From: Bacteroidales bacterium
GTDB lineage: Bacteria > Bacteroidota > Bacteroidia > Bacteroidales > JAADJA01
Length of the DNA stretch: 7,638 nucleotides
Direction of reading: 5' to 3'
NCBI GenBank assembly: GCA_021106665.1
Contig: JAIOTR010000086.1
Coordinates: forward strand, 1-7,638
A model generated the notes under the pieces. The model searched no databases, was not told the origin of the DNA, and saw only the letters and a list, made by a program, of their open reading frames with translations. The translations under genes were made by a program, and so were the position numbers. Position 1 is the stretch's first letter. Every line of letters starts with the position of its first letter. Below are positions 1 to 7,230 of the stretch, piece after piece.

Positions 1-2210
1 CTCCCGGCGACAAAGCCGATAACTGGATAGGAGCTTCGGGTCGGGCTATAAGCAAGTTGTTTATCGAAAAATGGTTTGGAATACCCTCGTACTTATTTGT
101 ATTACTGTTTTTTATTTATGGTGTGCGCTTGTTTTTAAAGCATTCGTTATTACCATTAGGAAAAACAACAAAGATTTCCATACTTGCCCTGATTTGGTTT
201 TCAGCCACTTTTGGGTTTTTGTTCGGAAATCATAATTCCCTGGCAGTATTGGGTGGTCAGTTTGGCGCCTATACGACCGATTGGCTTGAACAAGCATTGG
301 GTAAAATAGGTACCGGTATTTTGCTCCTTTTTATTTTGTTCAGCTTTCTGATCATTGCCTATAATTTCTCATTTGGTTTTTTGAATTTCTTAAAAGTTTT
401 TAAAAGAAAAGAGAAGGATAGATCAAAGTCTTCCAATAAACCAAAAGAAGATCTTTACAATACTGTAGAATATTCAGTAAATGACGAGGATGAAAGTAAT
501 GGTTCAGATAATGTTATAAAAAATCCTGAGTCAATGATCGTTGTGGAGTCAGGAGTTGAAGAAGAAAAAGAAATAATTGAACCCAATAATTCAAATGGTT
601 CTGAGCTTGAGCTGACAATCGAAACTCCAACAGGAGATTCGGCAGTTGAGGAAAATGAAGAAAACGGCGAGGAGAGACCGGAACATTTTACAATTGACGA
701 ACCTTATGATCCCTGGCTGGATTTACCGCACTATAAATTTCCACCCATCAATCTCCTTGAAGACTATGGCAGTGATGAAATCAGGGTTCAAAAGGAAGAG
801 CTCGAGCAAAACAAAAACAGGATTGTAGAGACATTGGGCAATTATGCTATTCAGATAAAAAAGATAAAAGCAACTATTGGCCCAACGGTTACACTTTATG
901 AAATTGTTCCGGCTCCCGGTGTCAGGATTTCAAAGATCAAAAACCTGGAAGATGATATTGCGTTAAGTTTGTCTGCTTTGGGAATCAGGATAATTGCACC
1001 CATTCCCGGAAAAGGAACGATTGGTATTGAAGTACCCAATCAGAATCCTGATATCGTTTCCATGAAATCCATTATATCATCTGACAGATTTCAAAGTGGT
1101 AAACATGAATTACCTTTTGGAATGGGTAAAACTATTTCGAACGAAAGTTATGTGGCAGACCTCACTAAAATGCCACATATTTTAATGGCAGGCGCTACGG
1201 GACAGGGAAAATCGGTTGGCCTTAATGCTATTATTACATCACTGCTTTATAAAAAGCATCCTTCTGAATTGAAGTTTATAATGGTCGACCCGAAAAAAGT
1301 GGAACTGACACTTTATTCAAAAATTGAAAGACATTTCCTGGCTAAACTTCCCGATTCGGAAGAGGCCATTATTACAGATACCCGGAAAGTAGTGAGAACC
1401 CTTAATTCATTGGGTATCGAAATGGATAACAGGTATGAGTTATTGAAAGATGCACAGGTAAAAAATATCAAGGAATACAATGTAAAATTCAAAGCCAGGA
1501 AGTTGAATCCATTACATGGCCATCGGTTCCTACCTTACTTTGTTCTGGTGATAGATGAATTTGCAGATTTGATCATGACAGCGGGAAAGGAAATAGAAAC
1601 ACCGATCACAAGGTTAGCACAGCTTGCAAGGGCAGTTGGTATTCACCTTATTATTGCTACACAGCGGCCTTCGGTAAATATCATTACGGGTTCTATAAAA
1701 GCTAATTTTCCTGCACGTGTGGCTTTCAGGGTAATTTCCAAGATTGATTCCAGGACGATTCTTGATTCCAGTGGAGCTGAACAGTTAGTTGGCAGGGGGG
1801 ATATGCTACTTTCTACAGGGAGCGATATTTTAAGGTTGCAATGTGCTTTTGTTGATACACCTGAGATTGATAAAGTAACTGATTTTATTGGATCTCAACG
1901 TGCATTTCCTGATGCTTACCACCTACCCGATTTTCAGGATGAGGAAAGTGAAGGAGTGGGGGAATTCGATCCTAATGAGCGCGACGAATTATTTGAAGAT
2001 GCTGCCCGTATAATTGTTCAAACACAGCAGGGCTCAACTTCTTTGTTGCAGCGAAAATTAAAACTTGGATATAACCGGGCAGGTCGGATTATTGATCAAT
2101 TGGAAGCTGCCGGTATTGTAGGTCCTTTTGAAGGTAGTAAAGCCAGGGAAGTGAGAGTAGCAAATGAAATGGCTTTGGAACAGTTTTTGAAAGATTTGGA
2201 ACTAAAATAA
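1..2210 (+). CDS. ftsK: DNA translocase FtsK, 5' end cut by window edge
   Basis: FtsK/SpoIIIE-family septal DNA translocase. It pumps chromosomal DNA at the division site and in known systems activates XerCD recombination at dif. The frame is open from base 3 with no stop, so an internal TTG at 57 is not the true start; the 18 codons before it (PGDKADNWIGASGRAISKLF begins there) read like FtsK, and the gene starts upstream of the window. Numbering from the TTG: hydrophobic membrane segments at about 8-26, 40-57 and 85-105; a low-complexity linker rich in Glu, Asp, Asn and Ser at about 120-215; the alpha/beta motor domain with Walker A GATGQGKS at 379-386, Walker B VIDEFADL near 498-505 and ATQRPS at 534-539; then a C-terminal gamma winged-helix domain at about 643-705 with GYNRAGR (NRAGR at 673-677), the part that reads orientation sequences in DNA. 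All key motor residues are present and the 3' end is intact. The lolA-like gene follows after 4 bases, suggesting one operon. Confidence 0.97.
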   Translation, partial: PGDKADNWIGASGRAISKLFIEKWFGIPSYLFVLLFFIYGVRLFLKHSLLPLGKTTKISILALIWFSATFGFLFGNHNSLAVLGGQFGAYTTDWLEQALGKIGTGILLLFILFSFLIIAYNFSFGFLNFLKVFKRKEKDRSKSSNKPKEDLYNTVEYSVNDEDESNGSDNVIKNPESMIVVESGVEEEKEIIEPNNSNGSELELTIETPTGDSAVEENEENGEERPEHFTIDEPYDPWLDLPHYKFPPINLLEDYGSDEIRVQKEELEQNKNRIVETLGNYAIQIKKIKATIGPTVTLYEIVPAPGVRISKIKNLEDDIALSLSALGIRIIAPIPGKGTIGIEVPNQNPDIVSMKSIISSDRFQSGKHELPFGMGKTISNESYVADLTKMPHILMAGATGQGKSVGLNAIITSLLYKKHPSELKFIMVDPKKVELTLYSKIERHFLAKLPDSEEAIITDTRKVVRTLNSLGIEMDNRYELLKDAQVKNIKEYNVKFKARKLNPLHGHRFLPYFVLVIDEFADLIMTAGKEIETPITRLAQLARAVGIHLIIATQRPSVNIITGSIKANFPARVAFRVISKIDSRTILDSSGAEQLVGRGDMLLSTGSDILRLQCAFVDTPEIDKVTDFIGSQRAFPDAYHLPDFQDEESEGVGEFDPNERDELFEDAARIIVQTQQGSTSLLQRKLKLGYNRAGRIIDQLEAAGIVGPFEGSKAREVRVANEMALEQFLKDLELK

Positions 2211-2214
2211 AGAT

Positions 2215-2871
2215 ATGATGAAGAAAATTCTGGGAATATTATTAATTGCATTTTACTGTCTGTCTGGATTTGCACAGGTTGGAGAAGACAAAGGAGACAA
2301 AAAATCCAATGAGATACTTGACAGGTTAACGGCCATCACTGAATCCTATCACACCATCAAAACTGAGTTTGCGTATAAAATGAAAAACGCAGAGGCTGAC
2401 ATAGATGAAACTGAAGAGGGAACCTTATTTGTAAAAGGGGATAAATACAGACTTTTAATTGCAGGCCAGGAGGTTATTTGTGATGGTGAAACAATCTGGA
2501 CATATATAGAAGATGCCGAAGAGGTCCAGGTAAACTCAATTGAAGATTCAGAGGGATCGATTACTCCCAGTAACTTGCTTACTTCATATAGCAAGGATTA
2601 TAAATCCAAATTTATTCGCGAGAGTTTTCAATATGGGACTACTGCTTATATTATTGATCTTACTCCGGTTGAAGGGAAGTCCTATTATAAAATTCGTGTG
2701 ATCATTGATAAGAAAAAGGACCAGTTGCTTGAGTTCACGATATTTGACAAAAGTGGCAGTACCTATTCATATATCATTAATAAGTTCGTTCCCAACGTTG
2801 AAATTGAAGATTCTTATTTTTTCTTCAATGCTGAAGATTTTCCCGGCGTTGATGTAATAGATATGAGGTAG
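2215..2871 (+). CDS. lolA: LolA-like outer-membrane lipoprotein carrier
   Basis: Predicted periplasmic carrier of the LolA family, which in characterised bacteria accepts lipoproteins from the inner-membrane LolCDE exporter and carries them to the outer membrane. The 218-residue product begins with a signal peptide: Lys3-Lys4, a hydrophobic core at about 5-19, and likely cleavage after Ala20 (GFA|Q). Cys15 does not sit in a good lipobox, so a soluble periplasmic protein is more likely than a lipoprotein. The middle carries the LolA-type pattern of beta strands, KGDKYRLLI then VICDGETIWTYI (about 74-98), which matches the family's K-x-R followed by SDGKTLWVY. The tail ends in PGVDVIDMR, as in Bacteroidota homologues. 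Two adjacent ATG codons (2215 and 2218) could start it; either leaves the signal peptide working. The 4-base gap after ftsK implies co-transcription and perhaps translational coupling. Sequence similarity to proteobacterial LolA is low, so lipoprotein carriage is a family-based inference. Confidence 0.88.
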   Translation: MMKKILGILLIAFYCLSGFAQVGEDKGDKKSNEILDRLTAITESYHTIKTEFAYKMKNAEADIDETEEGTLFVKGDKYRLLIAGQEVICDGETIWTYIEDAEEVQVNSIEDSEGSITPSNLLTSYSKDYKSKFIRESFQYGTTAYIIDLTPVEGKSYYKIRVIIDKKKDQLLEFTIFDKSGSTYSYIINKFVPNVEIEDSYFFFNAEDFPGVDVIDMR

Positions 2872-2880
2872 ATTGCGTTT

Positions 2881-2946
2881 GATGTATGAAGTTCGAAGTT
2901 CGATGTTTGAAGTTTGAAGTTCGAAGTTGGGGGAATTCTGAATTCT
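2881..2946. repeat. Degenerate 7-base tandem repeat array (GAAGTTC)
   Basis: Seven contiguous 7-base units fill 2881-2929: GATGTAT, GAAGTTC, GAAGTTC, GATGTTT, GAAGTTT, GAAGTTC, GAAGTTG. After three G residues, two more 7-base units, GAATTCT twice, occupy 2933-2946. The array starts 9 bases after the lolA stop codon and ends about 45 bases before the predicted parE promoter. Adjacent units create TTCGAA palindromes. Read on the minus strand the array gives a peptide-like pattern (FELQTS, IELRTS) that is only a by-product of the repeat, not a gene. From memory, similar degenerate heptamer arrays recur between genes in many Bacteroidota genomes; their role is not known to me. Confidence 0.85.
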
Positions 2947-2991
2947 TAAAGATATTAACATCTTATTTCTTAATAACTTTTCCTGTATCCC

Positions 2992-3022
2992 TTTAATAGC
3001 AATGGTTTGTTTTATAATTTTG
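2992..3022 (+). promoter_or_regulatory. Predicted Bacteroidota-type promoter of parE
   Basis: The -7 element TAATTTTG at 3015-3022 matches the Bacteroidota consensus TAnnTTTG at every fixed position. A -33 element TTTA at 2992-2995 (consensus TTTG, three of four) lies exactly 19 bases upstream, the expected spacing. Transcription would then begin near 3028-3031, leaving a leader of only about 8-11 bases before the ATG at 3039. Its position just ahead of parE and after the repeat array suggests that parE is transcribed independently of ftsK-lolA. This is a motif match only. Confidence 0.6.
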
Positions 3023-3038
3023 CGGCAAAGTGGGAAAT

Positions 3039-4898
3039 ATGCCTGAAAAATATACAGAAGATAACATACGTTCGTTAGAATGGCGAGAGCACATCCGGAT
3101 GCGTCCCGGCATGTACATCGGGAAATTGGGTGACGGAGCCTCGCAGGATGATGGTATTTATGTATTGATCAAGGAGATAGTGGATAATTCGATTGATGAA
3201 TTTGTGATGGGAAATGGGCGGATAATTGATATTTCAATTGAAGATAAAAAAGTTACCATCCGGGATTATGGGAGAGGAATTCCATTGGGTAAGGTTATAG
3301 ATTGTGTATCGAAAATCAATACCGGAGCGAAATATGATTCCAAGGTTTTTAAAAAAGCAGTAGGATTAAATGGTGTAGGATCAAAAGCTGTAAATGCAAT
3401 GACCTCCTTTTTTACTACTCAATCCATTAGAGATGGGAAAACCAAAAAGGTAGAGTACTCTCAAGGAAACCTGGTCAAAGATTCAAAAGAAGAAACCACA
3501 GACGAAAAAAACGGAACCATTGTTTCGTTTATTCCTGACAGTGAAATTTTCGGTAATTATCATTACATCAATGAATACGTTGAAAAATTATTATGGAATT
3601 ATGTTTTCCTTAATAATGGCCTTACCATAAAGTTTAATGGCGAAAGATACCATGCGAAAAATGGCCTCCGTGATTTGCTTGAAAGAAACATAAATGGCAA
3701 TGGTCCTACACTATATCCCATAATTCACATCAGGGAGGCCGATCTGGAGTTTGCATTTACGCACAGCACCAAACAATATGGCGAGGAGTATTATTCATTT
3801 GTAAACGGTCAGCATACAACTCAGGGAGGAACACATCAAACGGCATTCAGGGAAGCTATTGTAAAAACGATCAGGGAATTTTACAACAAAGATTTTGAAA
3901 CAGGTGATATCCGGCAATCTATCCTGGCGGCTATTAGTTTAAAAGTCCAGGAACCGGTTTTTGAATCACAAACCAAAACAAAATTGGGGTCTCAGCACAT
4001 TGAAGCGGGGGGAGTGACCATCAGAAATTATGTGAATGATATTGTTAAAAGAAATCTGGATAACTATCTTCATAAAAATCCTGAAACAGCGGAGGATCTC
4101 TACAGGAAAATTTTACAATCACAGAGAGAACGAAAAGAGTTGGATGGAATTAAAAAGCTGGCAAGGGAAAGTGTAAAAAAAGCCAGTTTACATAATAAGA
4201 AACTAAGGGATTGTAAAGTTCATTATAATACAAATCATGACCTGCGACTGGATACAACCATATTCATTACTGAGGGAGATTCAGCCAGCGGTTCCATTAC
4301 GAAATCGAGAAACGTCAGTACGCAAGCTGTATTTAGCCTGAAAGGCAAACCCTTGAATTGTTTTGGGTTGAGCAAGAAGATCGTTTACCAGAATGAGGAA
4401 TTCAATCTTTTGCAGGCAGCCTTAAATATTGATGACGGTTTGGATAACTTAAGGTATAATAATATTGTTATTGCAACTGATGCCGATGTTGACGGGATGC
4501 ACATTCGTTTGCTGCTGTTAACCTTTTTCCTGCAGTTTTATCCTGATCTCGTTAAAACCGGGCACTTATACATTTTGCAGACACCCTTATTCAGGGTTCG
4601 GGATAAGAAGGAAACGATTTATTGTTATTCGGATGAAGAAAAAACTCAAGGACTAAACAAGCTTAAAGGTAAACCGGAAATTACCCGCTTCAAGGGATTG
4701 GGTGAAATTTCCCCGGATGAGTTCAAGCACTTTATCGGCTCCTCCATACGACTCGATCCGGTTCTTTTGAAAAGGGAATCTTCTATTAAAGAGATTTTGT
4801 CGTTTTACATGGGTAAAAATACACCTGAACGGCAGACCTTTATAATTGATAATCTGAGGGTGGAAGAAGACGTCATTGAAGAAGCCAAAGTAGCTTAG
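3039..4898 (+). CDS. parE: DNA topoisomerase IV subunit B (ParE)
   Basis: ATPase and TOPRIM subunit of a type IIA topoisomerase, most likely topoisomerase IV, which unlinks replicated chromosomes together with ParC. The product is 619 residues from ATG 3039. An in-frame GTG at 3030 would add three residues, but it falls on the predicted transcription start, so the ATG is preferred. The N-terminus has MRPGMYIG (21-28); the GHKL ATPase site shows the catalytic Glu46 in KEIVDNSIDE with Asn50, Asp76 in RDYGRGIP, the lid motif GLNGVGSKAVNA (109-120) and the ATP-contacting loop QTKTKL (311-316, Lys315). The TOPRIM domain has Glu412 in TEGDSASG and the metal-binding DADVDG at 481-486, followed by the C-terminal PLFRVR and RFKGLGE motifs. 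GLNGVG and SLKGKPLNC, rather than the gyrase forms GGLHGVG and PGKL, plus the short length favour ParE over GyrB. No parC lies next to it. It converges on the nnr gene with a 22-base gap. Confidence 0.93.
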   Translation: MPEKYTEDNIRSLEWREHIRMRPGMYIGKLGDGASQDDGIYVLIKEIVDNSIDEFVMGNGRIIDISIEDKKVTIRDYGRGIPLGKVIDCVSKINTGAKYDSKVFKKAVGLNGVGSKAVNAMTSFFTTQSIRDGKTKKVEYSQGNLVKDSKEETTDEKNGTIVSFIPDSEIFGNYHYINEYVEKLLWNYVFLNNGLTIKFNGERYHAKNGLRDLLERNINGNGPTLYPIIHIREADLEFAFTHSTKQYGEEYYSFVNGQHTTQGGTHQTAFREAIVKTIREFYNKDFETGDIRQSILAAISLKVQEPVFESQTKTKLGSQHIEAGGVTIRNYVNDIVKRNLDNYLHKNPETAEDLYRKILQSQRERKELDGIKKLARESVKKASLHNKKLRDCKVHYNTNHDLRLDTTIFITEGDSASGSITKSRNVSTQAVFSLKGKPLNCFGLSKKIVYQNEEFNLLQAALNIDDGLDNLRYNNIVIATDADVDGMHIRLLLLTFFLQFYPDLVKTGHLYILQTPLFRVRDKKETIYCYSDEEKTQGLNKLKGKPEITRFKGLGEISPDEFKHFIGSSIRLDPVLLKRESSIKEILSFYMGKNTPERQTFIIDNLRVEEDVIEEAKVA

Positions 4899-4920
4899 CC
4901 AAAATCTAATCATAAAATTA

Positions 4921-6456
4921 TTATAGCTTCATCGGATTATCCTGTACCGGACTGATCTTTTTGTAGGCTTGTCCTATATGATGAATAATATTTCCGGTGG
5001 TCAATGCCTCATATCCCCATTTTTCAGCAGCTAAGTCGCCTGCGAGACCATGCAGATAAACCCCAAGTATGCAGGTTTCTTTTGATGTGTATCCTTGAGC
5101 CATCAATCCTAATAAAATTCCTGTCAGTGCATCGCCACTGCCTCCGGTTGCCATTCCCGGGTTTCCGGTGGAATTGAAATAGCAGGTGCCATCAGGACAA
5201 CTAATGGCAGTATGAGCTCCTTTAAGAATGACATAGGCGTTGTACTTTATTGAAAACTCCCGTTGTAGTTGGTTCCTTTCAAAATCGTTAGATGATTTGC
5301 CGACTAATCGTTCAAACTCTTTTGGATGAGGAGTAAAGATGCTATTTCTATGAATAAACGAAATCCATGTTTTATTTTCTGCAAGGATATTCAGTGCATC
5401 AGCATCAAAAATGATTGGTAGTCCTGTATTTTGGATCAATAACTTTAAGGCATTTTGTGTTTGGCCTTTTGTTCCAATACCGGGGCCAATGGCAATCGCA
5501 TTGTATTTTGAAAGGTCGGGAACCTCGGTAAAGATTTTTTTATCAGGATCGATACTTACCATTGCTGATGGTACGGCAGACTGAAGAATGTTATTTCCCA
5601 TCTCGGGGATATGTGTTGTAATTAATCCTGCACCGGCTTTTAATCCTGCTTTGGCAGCCAGTACTGCTGCTCCCATTTTTCCATACCCACCGGCGATAAT
5701 CAAGCCATGTCCATAAGTGCCTTTGTGCGAAAATTTTGTACGTGATTTTAATAATGCTTTGCAATCAAAACTCAGGATAAAATGATTTTTCACTTCCACA
5801 TTTTTAATAAATTCCGGATGAAGCCCGATGGGCATCACCTCCCAATTACCAACATATTGATCATTTTCTGGAAACAAAAATCCATATTTCGGGAATTGTA
5901 TTGTTAAAGTGTAATCAGCTTTAATAATTGCACCTTTGTTTTCTGTATTTGTTGTATCGCAAAAGAAACCGGAAGGAGTATCTATGCTAATGACAATCGC
6001 TTTGCCAGTGTTCATATGGTCTACAACTTCTGCAATAAAACCTTCAACCGGACGGGCCAGGCCTGAACCAAAAATAGCATCTACAACAACATCTTCTTCC
6101 TCAATCTCCGGAATACTGTCACCGTCTTTTAATTCTGTTAATTTAATAATTTTTATTTTTTTAACCCGGTCATAATTTGTTTTGCAACTTGGCGACATCT
6201 TATCAGAATACCGTACAACGATAACTTCCACTTTAAAACCTTCACCGGCCAACATTCTGGCAACAGCGAAGCCATCACCTCCATTGTTACCCAATCCGCA
6301 AAGGATCTTGATAGTTTTAGCAGGATCAATTTTCGCTTCAATCCATTCGAGTAATTCTGTGGATGCCCGCTCCATTAAATCAATGTCTGCAATGGGCTCA
6401 TGTTTTATGGTATAAGCATCCGCTTCCCTTATTTTTTCAATCGGAAGTATTTTCAT
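4921..6456 (-). CDS. nnr: Bifunctional NAD(P)H-hydrate epimerase/dehydratase
   Basis: Metabolite-repair enzyme of 511 residues with two fused domains. The N-terminal YjeF_N epimerase (about 1-220) interconverts the R and S forms of hydrated NAD(P)H; the C-terminal ribokinase-like dehydratase (about 235-505) converts S-NAD(P)HX back to NAD(P)H using ADP (or ATP). Visible in the epimerase: CGLGNNGGDGFAVAR (53-67), Asp126 in VDAIFGSGLARP, and SIDTPSGF (157-164) in the ion-binding region. Visible in the dehydratase: GTYGHGLIIAGGYGKMGAA near 247-265, GPGIGT, TPHPKEFERL, and NPGMATGGSGDALTG with the catalytic Asp442. Both active sites look intact and the length is usual for the bacterial fusion. 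The start ATG at 6456 gives the expected N-terminus (MKILPIEKIREAD). It lies 42 bases downstream of the RDD gene on the same strand, so the two are probably co-transcribed; no function links them. Its stop codon faces that of parE across 22 bases. Confidence 0.96.
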   Translation of the reverse strand: MKILPIEKIREADAYTIKHEPIADIDLMERASTELLEWIEAKIDPAKTIKILCGLGNNGGDGFAVARMLAGEGFKVEVIVVRYSDKMSPSCKTNYDRVKKIKIIKLTELKDGDSIPEIEEEDVVVDAIFGSGLARPVEGFIAEVVDHMNTGKAIVISIDTPSGFFCDTTNTENKGAIIKADYTLTIQFPKYGFLFPENDQYVGNWEVMPIGLHPEFIKNVEVKNHFILSFDCKALLKSRTKFSHKGTYGHGLIIAGGYGKMGAAVLAAKAGLKAGAGLITTHIPEMGNNILQSAVPSAMVSIDPDKKIFTEVPDLSKYNAIAIGPGIGTKGQTQNALKLLIQNTGLPIIFDADALNILAENKTWISFIHRNSIFTPHPKEFERLVGKSSNDFERNQLQREFSIKYNAYVILKGAHTAISCPDGTCYFNSTGNPGMATGGSGDALTGILLGLMAQGYTSKETCILGVYLHGLAGDLAAEKWGYEALTTGNIIHHIGQAYKKISPVQDNPMKL

Positions 6457-6478
6457 AAATTTTGAAATAAATTTTGGA
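6455..6478. repeat. 12-base tandem duplication at the nnr start
   Basis: ATAAATTTTGAA (6455-6466) is followed at once by ATAAATTTTGGA (6467-6478), 11 of 12 identical. The first copy includes two bases of the nnr start codon, so on the gene's strand the leader reads TCCAAAATTTAT then TTCAAAATTTAT before the ATG completes. The unit is AT-rich, so chance slippage is a sufficient explanation; no Shine-Dalgarno sequence is visible in this leader, which is common in Bacteroidota. Confidence 0.6.
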
Positions 6479-6498
6479 ATATTAAAGCTAATTTACAA

Positions 6499-6999
6499 TT
6501 ATTCCTTGATCACATAGCAACTGGCCATCATATCATGTAAGGCCTGTTTCTTTTCGGTAAATCCTGCCATGATATATCCGATCATTAAAATCATTCCTGA
6601 AATAATTTTTCCAAAGTAGCGGCCGGTAGCACGCGCAAATGAAATCCTATTACCTGCCTCATCTGTAACTTTAATTTTCAGAACCATTTTTCCTACGGTC
6701 CCCTGGTATTTAGATGATTCCATCAATGCAAAATATAACCATTGCATTACTGTACTCATCAGGCTAACTGTTGTAATTAATCCAATCATCGGGAAGATCA
6801 AAAGTTCAGCTTGTTCCGGATCAAAACCGGCCTCTTTTAATGAATACAGCGAGACTCCGAAAATGCCTAAAATTGGGATAACAAATATCCAGCTTACAAA
6901 TGAAATAATGATGCTGTCAATAATGTTGGCCAGAAACCGCCACCAAAATCCTGCATATTCTACTTTGGCTGTGTCTTGTTCGTAAATTGTGTTTTCCAT
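6499..6999 (-). CDS. RDD-family membrane protein
   Basis: Small integral membrane protein of 166 residues in the RDD family, named for conserved Arg and Asp residues; its members are mostly uncharacterised, with transport or ion-homeostasis roles reported for a few. The family signature is clear: GFWWRFLANIIDSIII (17-32) with Arg21 and Asp28, then a first membrane segment at about 27-48, a second at about 68-93, the loop motif GTVGKMVLKIKVTD (100-113), ISFARATGRYFGK (119-131), a third segment at about 131-147, and the closing KKQALHDMMASCYVI (150-164) with Asp156. The length is typical and the protein looks complete. It heads the probable two-gene unit with nnr. No match to the Bacteroidota promoter consensus is visible in the gap upstream. 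Its substrate or partner cannot be told from the sequence. Confidence 0.92.
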   Translation of the reverse strand: MENTIYEQDTAKVEYAGFWWRFLANIIDSIIISFVSWIFVIPILGIFGVSLYSLKEAGFDPEQAELLIFPMIGLITTVSLMSTVMQWLYFALMESSKYQGTVGKMVLKIKVTDEAGNRISFARATGRYFGKIISGMILMIGYIMAGFTEKKQALHDMMASCYVIKE

Positions 7000-7081
7000 A
7001 AGTTTAAATTTAAGGTTATTTAGATTCTAAATTATTTTATTATTATCGTAATCTTTACTGTATTTTAGTATAAAATTATTT

Positions 7082-7170
7082 GGAATATTTGAAGATTGGA
7101 ATTCTGGATTTTAGATATCTCCAATTTTTTTTAATTCAATTTTCCCATTATTCCAGTTTCCCAATATTCC
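7082..7170. repeat. Imperfect inverted repeat upstream of RDD gene
   Basis: The arm at 7082-7102 (GGAATATT, five bases, ATTGGAAT) is mirrored by 7150-7170 (ATTCCAGT, five bases, AATATTCC). The outer 8 bases pair perfectly, the inner 8 pair at seven positions, and two of the five middle positions pair, giving 17 of 21 with a 47-base spacer. A smaller hairpin is nested inside: ATTGGA (7095-7100) with TCCAAT (7120-7125), followed by a T run to 7132. The stretch is built from repeated GGAAT/ATTCC words, so it may be a degenerate repeat cluster rather than a true regulatory hairpin. Confidence 0.5.
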
Positions 7171-7181
7171 TTTGCTTATTC

Positions 7182-7229
7182 TTTCTAATGGACTTAATTC
7201 TTATTATTATAATTTACATTTATTAGAAA
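7182..7229 (-). repeat. 8-base inverted repeat after the CCC-motif gene
   Basis: TTTCTAAT at 7182-7189 pairs perfectly with ATTAGAAA at 7222-7229, with 32 bases between. A second short hairpin, ATTAG (7222-7226) with CTAAT (7231-7235), overlaps the same arm and the stop codon of the leftward gene ending at 7231. On the minus strand these would lie just after that gene. The stems are short and AT-rich and lack a clear downstream U run, so a terminator role is only a possibility. Confidence 0.3.
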
Positions 7230-7230
7230 T

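Noticed and set aside
57..59. TTG as the start codon of ftsK
   Set aside because: The frame stays open to the left edge and the 18 upstream codons encode FtsK-like sequence (including NWIGASG), so the start lies outside the window.
2349..2594. Minus-strand open frame of 81 codons inside lolA
   Set aside because: Fully antisense to a well-supported gene, with no recognisable domain.
2767..2961. Minus-strand open frame of 64 codons over the lolA end and the repeat array
   Set aside because: Its Leu/Thr/Ser-rich middle is produced by translating the 7-base repeats, and the rest is antisense to lolA.
2949..2964. AAGAT-ATTAAC-ATCTT hairpin as a terminator for lolA
   Set aside because: Only a 5-base AT-rich stem with no following T run; not distinguishable from chance.
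4653..4913. Minus-strand open frame of 86 codons over the parE 3' end
   Set aside because: Antisense to conserved ParE motifs such as RFKGLGE; its composition looks random.
5936..6415. Plus-strand open frames of 77-79 codons within nnr
   Set aside because: Both are antisense to the conserved epimerase domain and show no protein signature.
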